Shown one piece after another: positions 1 through 7,887 of a DNA stretch of 64,000 nt. The stretch spans positions 1 to 64,000 of the forward strand of contig JANLVJ010000024.1 in the NCBI GenBank assembly GCA_031363945.1, given 5' to 3'. This stretch comes from JANLVJ01 sp031363945 (lineage in GTDB: Bacteria > Bacteroidota > Bacteroidia > Sphingobacteriales > Sphingobacteriaceae). The notes beneath the pieces are model-generated. The model saw nothing but the letters and a program-made list of their open reading frames with translations, searched no databases and was not told the DNA's origin. The position numbers were made by a program, and so were the translations under genes. Numbering within the stretch: position 1 is the stretch's first letter; each line of letters opens with the position of its first letter.

Positions 1-2463
1 ACCTCGACAGCAACAATCACCCAGCCAGCATCAGCACTGACATCAAGCATTACTGCTCAGACGAATGTGAAGTGCTTCGGTGGTTCGACAGGAACAGCTA
101 CAGTTACCCCAGCCGGTGGAACAGGAACAGATACGTACTCATGGTCAACTAGCCCGGTACAAACTACCGCCACAGCTACAGGCCTTACCGTAGGTAGTTA
201 CACAGTAACGGTGACCGACGCCAACGGATGTACAACAACCTCGACAGCAACAATCACACAGCCTGCATCAGCACTGACATCAAGCATTAGTGCCCAGACG
301 AATGTGAAGTGCTTCGGCGGTTCAACAGGGGCGGTAACAGTAGCGGCAGCAGGAGGTACTTCAACTTATAGCTATACCCTTGGCGGAGTAACAAATACCA
401 CAGGAACATTTAGTGCCCTGGCAGCAGGAACCTATACGGTAAACATCACGGATGCTAACAGCTGTACTACGGTTCAGTCGGTAGTTATCACCCAGCCTGC
501 ATCAGCACTGACATCAAGCATTAGTGCCCAGACGAATGTCAAGTGCTTCGGCGGTTCGACAGGAACAGCTACCGTTACCCCAGCCGGTGGAACAGGAACA
601 GATACGTACTCATGGTCAACTAGCCCGGTACAAACTGCCGCCACAGCTACAGGCCTTGCCGTAGGTAGTTACACAGTAACAGTGACCGACGCCAACGGAT
701 GTACAACCACCTCGACAGCAACAATCACCCAGCCAGCATCAGCACTGACATCAAGCATTAGTGCCCAGACGAATGTGAAGTGCTTCGGCAGCTCAACAGG
801 GGTAGTAACAGTAGCGGCAGCAGGAGGTACTTCAACTTATAGCTATACCCTGGGCGGAGTAACAAATACCACAGGAACATTTAGTGCCCTGGCAGCAGGA
901 ACCTATACGGTTAACATCACCGATGCTAACGGCTGTACCACGGTTCAGTCGGTGACCATTACCCAGCCAGCAGCAAAACTCTCTGTATCCATTTCATCTC
1001 AATCGAATGTATTGTGCAGCGGCAATAATACGGCCTCAGTGAATTTAATCGGTGCTGGTGGAAGCGGAAGCTATACCTATTCAAGCGATGGAACAATATT
1101 TACCAATACTACCGGATTCTTTAACGGTTTGATTTCAGGTTCTTACACTTTTACTGTTAAAGACGCAGGAGGATGTATGTCAACAGCAAGCACGTTGATC
1201 CTAACGAATTTGCAAGTATTGGCGAACGATGATTCGACTACAATAACAATGGGTGCAACTGCAACTATGGCTATTCTTGCGAATGATAAGGCTGGTAGTG
1301 CACCGATAGATGCTTCTTCGGTAGACCTTGACCCATCAAGTGCGGGAATTCAAAAAAGCTATACAGTTACAGGAAAAGGAACCTTTACCGTAGATAATAA
1401 TGGTACGGTGACCTTTATATCAGGAGCTTTATTCTCAGGAAAGGTGAGTGCTACTTATCAAGTCGCTGATATAAATGGTTGTTATTCGAATAATGCAAGT
1501 ATAAATATTAGCGTCAGGCCAACGGTACTGGTTGCAAAAAATGATACCATTACTATCAACCAGGGTAGTGCTATAGTTATTCCGGTATTAAGTAATTTTA
1601 TCAGCCCATTGCTTCCAAAATTGACTATCAGAATCAGGTCATCAGCTGTTAATGGCAATACCACGGTACTAGCAAATGGTGATGTTGAATATGTACCATT
1701 TATGACATTTACTGGTACAGAAACCTTCAAATATGATGCTGTAAACTTACAGAATCCAGCACTTGTATCTAATATTGCAACCATTACGGTAATTGTGCTG
1801 CCTAGAGCACAGTTACCTCAATCAAACCTAAGTCTAACGCTGCAGGCTGGACCTACAGTTTATACTGACACGTACAGTTATACTTTTAAGGTTAAAAATA
1901 CAGGGCCAGGTATAGCAAGCTCAGTTACTGTAACAGATACACTTCCAAGTGGATTGAGTTATGTGTCTTCAACTCCTGAAACAGGTATATCAGGTTTTAA
2001 TGGTACGAGTAATGCGGTAAGCTGGACTATTCCTTCAATAGCAGCTGGTGAGGAAATTACCATGACAGTATTCGTACATACCACAAGTCTGGGTACAATC
2101 ATCAATACTGCATGGGTAAATTCAGCTGCTCCGAATACAGTATTTAAAAATCACTATGCGACAGCTATTGTCAATAAAATTACAGGTAATATCATAATCC
2201 CTACAGCATTTACGCCTAACGGGGATGGTGATAATGATCTGTTTGAGATAAAATACCTAGACCGTTATCCTGATAATGATATCGAAATATTTAACAGATG
2301 GGGAAATCAGGTTTACAAAGCACAGGGCTATATGCAAAATGGTAAAATCTGGGATGGTTCTAATTTATTAGATGGAACATATTATTACATACTGCATGTA
2401 AATATGAATGGAGCTTATAGAACGATGTCTGGATATACAACCATTATTAGTGGAAGACACTAA
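1..2463 (+). CDS. SprB-repeat adhesin with T9SS C-terminal sorting domain (5' partial)
   Basis: The frame is open from base 1, so the gene starts outside the window; 820 residues are visible. Residues 1 to about 400 are SprB-type repeats of about 78 residues, each with a VxCxGxxxG-like start and a YTVTVTDANGC-like end. Two cadherin/Ig-like domains follow (about 400-505 and 506-615), then a DUF11-like domain (about 622-720), and finally a gliding-motility-associated C-terminal domain with PTAFTPNGDGDND and FNRWGNQVY (about 730-820). That last domain is the type B signal for export and surface attachment by the type IX secretion system. In known family members these proteins are large cell-surface adhesins used in gliding or attachment; here that role is inferred. 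A strong terminator follows the stop codon. Confidence 0.9.
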   Translation, partial: TSTATITQPASALTSSITAQTNVKCFGGSTGTATVTPAGGTGTDTYSWSTSPVQTTATATGLTVGSYTVTVTDANGCTTTSTATITQPASALTSSISAQTNVKCFGGSTGAVTVAAAGGTSTYSYTLGGVTNTTGTFSALAAGTYTVNITDANSCTTVQSVVITQPASALTSSISAQTNVKCFGGSTGTATVTPAGGTGTDTYSWSTSPVQTAATATGLAVGSYTVTVTDANGCTTTSTATITQPASALTSSISAQTNVKCFGSSTGVVTVAAAGGTSTYSYTLGGVTNTTGTFSALAAGTYTVNITDANGCTTVQSVTITQPAAKLSVSISSQSNVLCSGNNTASVNLIGAGGSGSYTYSSDGTIFTNTTGFFNGLISGSYTFTVKDAGGCMSTASTLILTNLQVLANDDSTTITMGATATMAILANDKAGSAPIDASSVDLDPSSAGIQKSYTVTGKGTFTVDNNGTVTFISGALFSGKVSATYQVADINGCYSNNASINISVRPTVLVAKNDTITINQGSAIVIPVLSNFISPLLPKLTIRIRSSAVNGNTTVLANGDVEYVPFMTFTGTETFKYDAVNLQNPALVSNIATITVIVLPRAQLPQSNLSLTLQAGPTVYTDTYSYTFKVKNTGPGIASSVTVTDTLPSGLSYVSSTPETGISGFNGTSNAVSWTIPSIAAGEEITMTVFVHTTSLGTIINTAWVNSAAPNTVFKNHYATAIVNKITGNIIIPTAFTPNGDGDNDLFEIKYLDRYPDNDIEIFNRWGNQVYKAQGYMQNGKIWDGSNLLDGTYYYILHVNMNGAYRTMSGYTTIISGRH
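61..1002 (+). repeat. Two copies of a 471-bp A-B SprB repeat
   Basis: Inside the adhesin gene, a 237-bp unit type A (61-297 and 532-768) alternates with a 234-bp unit type B (298-531 and 769-1002). Copies of the same type are nearly identical at the DNA level, while A and B differ clearly in their middle part. Bases 1-60 match the end of an A unit, so the array continues upstream and A is followed by A at that junction. Confidence 0.9.
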
Positions 2464-2516
2464 TAAAATAAGGGCAATAAATTATTAAAGAGCAGTACTA
2501 CAGCAAACTAGATTTT

Positions 2517-2560
2517 AAAGGAATGAGCCCGATAAATTACCGGGCTCGTTCCTTTAATTT
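2517..2560 (+). terminator. Rho-independent terminator of the adhesin gene
   Basis: A 15-bp stem (2517-2531 with 541-555 of the same thousand, one G-T pair) encloses a 9-base loop and is followed by a T-rich tract. It lies 54 bases after the adhesin stop codon. Confidence 0.8.
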
Positions 2561-2627
2561 TTAATAAACAATACAACCTTCATTTGGGCATTAATAACCT
2601 TACCTCGTTTAGTATGTCAGGCAATCA

Positions 2628-2784
2628 ATTTATCCGGCATCAGCTAACGAAGCGATTTATCCAGGATCAGCTTGACGAAGCTATTTATCCGGGATTACCT
2701 TAACAGAACAATTTATCCAAGATCAGCTTGACGAAGCAATTTATTTGGGATCAGCTTAACGAAGCGATTTCTCCCGGATCACTT
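2628..2784. repeat. 28-bp tandem repeat array, about 5.6 copies
   Basis: Units run 2628-2654 (27 bp), 2655-2682, 2683-2710, 2711-2738, 2739-2766 and a partial 2767-2784. The core is GATCAGCTTGACGAAGC followed by ATTTATCC. The last one and a half units lie inside the 3' end of the M28 peptidase gene and include its stop codon (2756-2758), so the array looks like repeated duplication of the gene's tail into the intergenic space. There are no unique spacers between units. Confidence 0.85.
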
Positions 2785-4420
2785 TAAATTCAGAGCCTGT
2801 TTTCCAGCTTGGAAAGTTTCTTTCATTGGCAAGGGTATTACCTACATCATAAAGTAGTCGGGTATCTTCAACCATCCCACTAAAATCCCAGGTTGCAGGC
2901 TCAAAATTATCTGCAGACTGATGATAGCGGTGAGCAGTATAATCTTCGCTTTGTGCTTTACCCCAGGCAGATCCATGGGCGATAGAATTAATTCCACTTT
3001 CTGTGTACAGTGAAGGGATACCCACTTTTGCAAAATTAAAATGATCTGATCTGAAAAAAGCGCCAGCTGATGGATTAGGCTCTTTCATCGTTACCCTGTT
3101 TTGTTTAAGCGCTGATGCTTTTGCATACTCATCAAGTTCTGACTGACCAAATCCTATAACAGATATATCTTTTGTAATTCCAAAGCTAGAGAGTGCATCA
3201 ATATTAATATCAGCAACGGTCTTTTTTACCGGATAAATAGGGTGGGTACCATAATATTCTGAACCCAGAAGACCTTGTTCTTCAGATGTAAGGGCAATAA
3301 ATACAATACTGCGTTCCGGTTTTTTGCTTTGCAGGGTAAATGCTTTGGCAATTTCTAGAATAGCCGCACAACCTGTAGCATTATCAATTGCACCATTATA
3401 AATTGAATCACCTTTTACTGCTTCACCTATACCCAGATGATCCCAATGGGCTGAATAAATAATATATTCATTCGCATGAGTCGTGCCTTCTAATCTTGCA
3501 ACAACATTATGCGACATGGCATATTTAATTTCATTTACCAGTTTCAAACTTGCCTCCAGGTGTAAATCAACAGCTTTAAAACCCTTTGTCTTTGCCTGAG
3601 CAAGTAGATCATCAGAATGACCCGCCAGTTTAAAGAGTTTGTTTGCAGCATCGGTCGTAATCCAGGCCTCGGCACCAGCTCTGTTTAAACCTTTGTCTGC
3701 TTCTTTTAAATACAGTTTTGATCCTGAAAAACTACTCCTGACAACAGTCCAAGGGTAACTGGCCGGGGCAGTATCGTGAATGATGATACAGCCTGCTGCA
3801 CCTTGCCGGGCTGCCTCTTCATACTTATAAGTCCACCTGCCATAATAAGTCATTGTTTTACCTTTAAATAGGGTAGAATCATAAAAACCAGGATCATTTA
3901 CCATAACAATAACTGTTTTGCCCCTTACATCAAGGCCCTGATAATCATCCCAGCCATATTCAGGTGCCTTGATACCAAAACCTACAAAAACAAGGTCTGA
4001 TTTCACAATATTGATCTCATTTGATTCATGCCGGCTGACAGCTACAAAATCAGTCAGATAGTTCAGGCTTAGATTTCCTTTAGTACCAGTTATAGTTAAT
4101 GTGCCAGGTGTTGAAGTAACTTCAACCATCGGTACATCCTGAAAATAACTTTGCCCGTTGCCTGACAAGAGCTTGAGTTTTTGAAACTGGTTTTTTATAT
4201 AATCAATGGCCAGGGTTTCACCTTTTGAAAATGGCTTTCTTCCCTGAAAAGAATCTGAAGCCAGTTTACCGATATGCTCAGTAAAACCTGCTGCATTAAT
4301 AGAACTAATTGCAGTTGAATCTGCATTGCTTTCTGCTTGCGAATGGGTATGCGCCTGCTTACATGAACTGGAATAAATAAGGCCAATCAGTAATAATAGC
4401 CCGTTGAGTTTGTTTCTCAT
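2756..4420 (-). CDS. M28 family metallopeptidase, lipoprotein
   Basis: This 554-residue protein begins with a lipoprotein signal (lipobox SSSC, Cys20), so it is expected to be anchored to a membrane outside the cytoplasm. Residues about 135-270 resemble a protease-associated (PA) insert. The catalytic M28 aminopeptidase domain follows, with the zinc-site motifs SAHWDHLG, GAIDNATG, SEEQGLLGSEYY, NIDAL and RSDHFNFAKVGIPS. It should release N-terminal amino acids from peptides; the substrate is unknown. Its last codons are part of a 28-bp repeat array that extends downstream. It lies 69 bases downstream of the neighbouring aspartokinase stop codon on the same strand, and the two could be co-transcribed. 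Confidence 0.92.
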   Translation of the reverse strand: MRNKLNGLLLLIGLIYSSSCKQAHTHSQAESNADSTAISSINAAGFTEHIGKLASDSFQGRKPFSKGETLAIDYIKNQFQKLKLLSGNGQSYFQDVPMVEVTSTPGTLTITGTKGNLSLNYLTDFVAVSRHESNEINIVKSDLVFVGFGIKAPEYGWDDYQGLDVRGKTVIVMVNDPGFYDSTLFKGKTMTYYGRWTYKYEEAARQGAAGCIIIHDTAPASYPWTVVRSSFSGSKLYLKEADKGLNRAGAEAWITTDAANKLFKLAGHSDDLLAQAKTKGFKAVDLHLEASLKLVNEIKYAMSHNVVARLEGTTHANEYIIYSAHWDHLGIGEAVKGDSIYNGAIDNATGCAAILEIAKAFTLQSKKPERSIVFIALTSEEQGLLGSEYYGTHPIYPVKKTVADINIDALSSFGITKDISVIGFGQSELDEYAKASALKQNRVTMKEPNPSAGAFFRSDHFNFAKVGIPSLYTESGINSIAHGSAWGKAQSEDYTAHRYHQSADNFEPATWDFSGMVEDTRLLYDVGNTLANERNFPSWKTGSEFKVIREKSLR

Positions 4421-4489
4421 ATGATAAAATCTAAATGCAAAATTGAATCAGTATACTGGTTTTAATAAATTATAGGGGATCTGCGCTGG

Positions 4490-5788
4490 TTATCGGTAAA
4501 CAAACTGAATATTATGCCTTGTTCTTGATTCAAGAATTACTTCATGTCCGATGATGAAATTATAAGCTGTTTCTACATCTTTTAAATAATTTCTGACCGT
4601 TAGTAAGGTGAGCCCGGTATTGTATTTAAGGATATACATACCTGAGAGTTCACTCAATAAGAGTTTGAAATTATCACCATTTCTGCCTTCATCAATAACA
4701 GCTGAAAAACGAAGTGCAGAATTTTCCATCATATTAATCTTTACCCTGCAAGAAGCAAAAATCTTAAAGATATGACTCAGGTGATTCTCAAGAATAAACG
4801 AATTATCAGGAGTTTGAAGGGTAACTATTGATTGATTTTTCTTGAAAATATAAGATGGGAACTCAGGGATACCTGCATTTTCATTTACCAGGGTACCGGG
4901 AGCTTGGAGGTCTATAAATGATTTGACCTTAAGCACTATATTTTTACTTTGCAGGGGCTTTAATGTTTTCGGATGTATAACGGTGGCTCCATAATAAGCA
5001 AGCTCTGTGGCCTCACTATATGATAGCTGTGGTAATACTACTGCTTCTTTAAATTCGGATGGGTCGGCATTCATAATCCCAGGTACATCTTTCCAAACAG
5101 TTAGAGACACTGCACCGAGACAATGTGCAAATATTGCTGCTGAATAATCAGAACCCTCACGGCCAAGGGTGATGCTGTAATTTTCTGTTGTACTACCAAT
5201 AAAACCCTGAGTCACGCCAATTTTATCTGTTAAGAGTGGTTTTAATGAGGAAATCGCATTACCCGATTTCTCCATATCTACTACTCCTTCACGGTAGGTA
5301 TTATCAGCCACAATATAATCACGGGCATCAAACCAGCTATTTGTAATTCCCTCAGTGCTTAGCCATGCAGTCAGAATCTTACTACTCAGAAGTTCACCAA
5401 TTGAAACAATCTGATCATAAACAAAATCATAAGAATCATGGGGCTCATCTTCAATGATCCACTCAATTTCAGTAAAACAGTTAGAAATCTCATTATAAAC
5501 AGGATGCGTGTGATTTTCAAAAAGTTCATTGAGAATTGCCAGATGTGACATCCTTAACGATCTAAGATGCTGTAAACACTCTTCCTGCTTTTTACTGAAA
5601 AATGAAAATGCCAGGTCTTCAAGTTTATTTGTCGTTTTACCCAACGCAGATACAATAACCAGCAACAGACTATTAGTATTTTCCTGCTGTATGGCTTTAA
5701 TTACCCTGGCAACATTTCTGAATCCTGATGCGTCTTTTAAAGATGCGCCACCAAACTTATGTACCTGAATCTGCGATTGACTATTCAT
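4490..5788 (-). CDS. lysC: Aspartate kinase (first of two)
   Basis: This 432-residue monofunctional aspartokinase phosphorylates aspartate in the first step of the lysine/threonine/methionine pathway. The amino-acid kinase domain starts with VHKFGGASLKD and contains the TLGREGSDYSAA and WKDVPGIMNADP motifs. The C-terminal 130 residues are ACT-like and should bind an amino-acid effector. A second, different aspartokinase sits at 46786-48102 beside lysA, so the two are probably separately regulated. This copy has no pathway neighbour and is preceded by a pseudogene remnant. The symbol is given at family level. Confidence 0.9.
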   Translation of the reverse strand: MNSQSQIQVHKFGGASLKDASGFRNVARVIKAIQQENTNSLLLVIVSALGKTTNKLEDLAFSFFSKKQEECLQHLRSLRMSHLAILNELFENHTHPVYNEISNCFTEIEWIIEDEPHDSYDFVYDQIVSIGELLSSKILTAWLSTEGITNSWFDARDYIVADNTYREGVVDMEKSGNAISSLKPLLTDKIGVTQGFIGSTTENYSITLGREGSDYSAAIFAHCLGAVSLTVWKDVPGIMNADPSEFKEAVVLPQLSYSEATELAYYGATVIHPKTLKPLQSKNIVLKVKSFIDLQAPGTLVNENAGIPEFPSYIFKKNQSIVTLQTPDNSFILENHLSHIFKIFASCRVKINMMENSALRFSAVIDEGRNGDNFKLLLSELSGMYILKYNTGLTLLTVRNYLKDVETAYNFIIGHEVILESRTRHNIQFVYR

Positions 5789-5832
5789 GAAGCGCTAATT
5801 TGCGAAATAATAGCCAGTATTTAAGAATCAGC

Positions 5833-6033
5833 TCAAGTCGTTCGCATGACCCCCTTGAAAAATCCAGCAGATTATGAAAATCCTGGCAGCAGGTCAGTCA
5901 TATCTTCTTCATGTTCATGACTGCATATTCCACTATAATTGATTTCTTTAAGAGCCTTCATCAGTTCAGGGAAATCAATCACCCCCAGGCCTAAATCGAT
6001 AGGTTTGGCATCATTAAATGCACCCGTTTCTCC
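5833..6033 (-). pseudogene. Remnant of a sugar phosphate isomerase/epimerase (3' end only)
   Basis: Read on the minus strand, this stretch gives 53 codons resembling the C-terminal end of xylose-isomerase-like TIM-barrel proteins: KPIDLGLGVIDFPELMKAL, then INYSGICSHEHEED, then LLPG. A TAA at 5872-5874 interrupts the frame, after which it continues as SAGFFKGVMRTT to a TGA at 5833-5835. Upstream the same frame holds TAG at 6034-6036 and there is no room for the rest of a roughly 280-residue gene before the acetyltransferase ends at 6055. It looks like a decayed gene tail. The family assignment is from memory of motif shape. Confidence 0.6.
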
Positions 6034-6054
6034 CTATAATATATCCAATAACTG

Positions 6055-6537
6055 CTATAAAATCAACCCTTGGACCTGTGAATTACTGAGGACACAATTG
6101 AGCCAACCACCGTCAAAAGAAGCCTTATATTTCTTGTAAAAATTAATAGCTGGTTCGTTCCAGTCAAGTACCTGCCATACCATGCCATCATACCGTTGTC
6201 TCTGAGTTTCTTTAATGCATTCATCAAATAAAAGGGAGCCAATGCCATTGCCTCTTTCAGCCTCGGTGATTAATAAATCTTCGAGGTAAAGCCTGCGCCC
6301 TTTCCAGGTAGAATACCTTACATAGCACAGCGCAAAGCCAATGACTGTTTGATCTCTACTGGCAACAAAAGCTATAAAAACAGGGTTTGGTCCGAAACCA
6401 GCATTCTCAAATTCTTCCATGCTGACAGTAACTTCATCAGGAGCTTTCTCAAATAGAGCCAGTTCACGAATAAGGCCCATCAATTGCGTGCAATCGGCCT
6501 TTACAGCAGGTCTGATCTGAACGTCTTTAATTCTCAT
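6055..6537 (-). CDS. GNAT family N-acetyltransferase (SSAT-like)
   Basis: The protein has 160 residues from the ATG at 6537, which begins MRIKDVQIRPAV at the usual GNAT start; an upstream in-frame ATG at 6576 would add 13 poorly conserved residues inside yggS. LYLEDLLITEAERGNGIGS is the acetyl-CoA binding motif A, and WQVLDWNEPAINFYKKY is the motif B typical of the diamine/thialysine acetyltransferase branch. It would acetylate an amine from acetyl-CoA; the substrate cannot be told. It overlaps the 3' end of yggS by 11 bases, so the two are likely co-translated. Confidence 0.85.
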   Translation of the reverse strand: MRIKDVQIRPAVKADCTQLMGLIRELALFEKAPDEVTVSMEEFENAGFGPNPVFIAFVASRDQTVIGFALCYVRYSTWKGRRLYLEDLLITEAERGNGIGSLLFDECIKETQRQRYDGMVWQVLDWNEPAINFYKKYKASFDGGWLNCVLSNSQVQGLIL

Positions 6538-7213
6538 GACTGATTTTTTTTCTTTTTCCGAAAATTGAACTACCAACCCTGACCTGTGTACTGCCTGCTT
6601 CGACCGCTAACGCAAAGTCATTGCTCATGCCCATAGATATTTCTGTGAAATAATCTTTATCGCGAAAGAAACTACTTTTTATGCCTTCGAAAAATACATG
6701 TAATTCTTCAAACTCATCTTTAAGCTGCTTTTGGTGCTCAGTATTCGTAGCAATGCCCATCAAGCCAGTAATTCTGACATTTTCAAGGGCAGTAAACTCT
6801 GGGGATCTTAAAATATCAACCAGTTCATTAAAATCAAGCCCGTATTTCGTTTCTTCATCAGCAATATATACCTGAAAAAGACAATCAATTACACGTTTAT
6901 TTTTGAGAGCCTGCTTGTTGACTTCCTGCAAAAGTTTTAAGCTATCAATTGATTGTATCAGACTGATATAGGGGGCAATAAACTTTACTTTATTGCTCTG
7001 TAAATGTCCAATAATCTGCCAGGAGATATCTTTGGGTAGCTGTTCTTGCTTCTCATGAAGCTCTTGCACAAGGTTTTCGCCGAAAAGGCGTTCACCACAG
7101 TTATATGCTTCCATAATTTTATCATTTGGTTGTGTCTTGGTAACAACCACGAGTTTAACACCCTTGGGGTCAAGTTCGGATTTCAGTTTTTTAATATTTT
7201 CGGCTATGCTCAT
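6527..7213 (-). CDS. yggS: YggS family PLP homeostasis protein
   Basis: This 228-residue protein of the YggS/PROSC family is a cytoplasmic, fold-type III PLP-binding protein without known enzymatic activity that buffers pyridoxal phosphate. LVVVTKTQP carries the expected PLP lysine, and FGENLVQELHEK, WQIIGHLQSNKVK and MGMSNDFALAVEAGSTQVRVGSSIFG are family signatures. The length is normal. It is the first gene of a pair with the overlapping acetyltransferase. Confidence 0.93.
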   Translation of the reverse strand: MSIAENIKKLKSELDPKGVKLVVVTKTQPNDKIMEAYNCGERLFGENLVQELHEKQEQLPKDISWQIIGHLQSNKVKFIAPYISLIQSIDSLKLLQEVNKQALKNKRVIDCLFQVYIADEETKYGLDFNELVDILRSPEFTALENVRITGLMGIATNTEHQKQLKDEFEELHVFFEGIKSSFFRDKDYFTEISMGMSNDFALAVEAGSTQVRVGSSIFGKRKKISHEN

Positions 7214-7264
7214 GAATGCCTAATTTTGATTTTTTTACAAATATATTGTTCAGGGTCTGCTTTC

Positions 7265-7837
7265 ATGCTATACAAGTCAACTAAGAATACTAATTATCAC
7301 TATTTACCGCATCTGGTTGTGAGTATCCTGCTGATGCTGAGTCTTTCATGTATACATAATAATAATGTAGTTCCCAAGGGTATTATAGTCCCTGAAAAAA
7401 TGGGAAAAATACTTACCGATCTTCATCTTGCTGATGCTGTTGCGAATCAAAATTTTACAGTAAAGGACGTTAGTGATTCGATCGCCTGGAAAAATAAAAG
7501 TTTTCGCAACCTGATTCTTCGCAAGTACCAGATAGATACAGCCATGTTTGACCGTAGTTTTAGTTATTATATTCAGCGTCCTGCGGAGATGGATTCTATA
7601 TATGCCAGAATGATTACTGATCTCAGCAGATTGCAGACCAGACTATCACTCGACGATGCCAAAAAAAATCCGGTAAGCTCTGTCAAAAATAAGATTGACC
7701 TGGGTAAGACAAATAAATCTACCCTGCATACCAGGTCACTTGAATCAGGTACCATACAAAAACAAATGCCGCATATTCTGTCAATTGACTCTTTGCGCAA
7801 ACTACATCAGAAGACCAGGCTCACAAACACGAAATAA
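7265..7837 (+). CDS. DUF4296 domain lipoprotein
   Basis: The protein has 190 residues from the ATG at 7265; an open frame extends upstream to 7046, but that part is antisense to yggS and the lipoprotein signal starts here. A hydrophobic segment ends at a LSLSC lipobox. The following ~90 residues (PEKMGKILTDLHLADAVA, then FRNLILRKYQID and SYYIQRPAEMDSIYARM) match the DUF4296 pattern common in Bacteroidota. Function is unknown. It lies 50 bases upstream of mutS2 and is probably co-transcribed with it. Confidence 0.8.
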   Translation: MLYKSTKNTNYHYLPHLVVSILLMLSLSCIHNNNVVPKGIIVPEKMGKILTDLHLADAVANQNFTVKDVSDSIAWKNKSFRNLILRKYQIDTAMFDRSFSYYIQRPAEMDSIYARMITDLSRLQTRLSLDDAKKNPVSSVKNKIDLGKTNKSTLHTRSLESGTIQKQMPHILSIDSLRKLHQKTRLTNTK

Positions 7838-7887
7838 GAATTAACGTTATTGCAATAGCGATACAACTACTCTTTACCCGAGAATCC

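Noticed and set aside
5939..6139. 66-residue plus-strand open frame
   Set aside because: It is antisense to the isomerase remnant and the acetyltransferase end, with no family resemblance.
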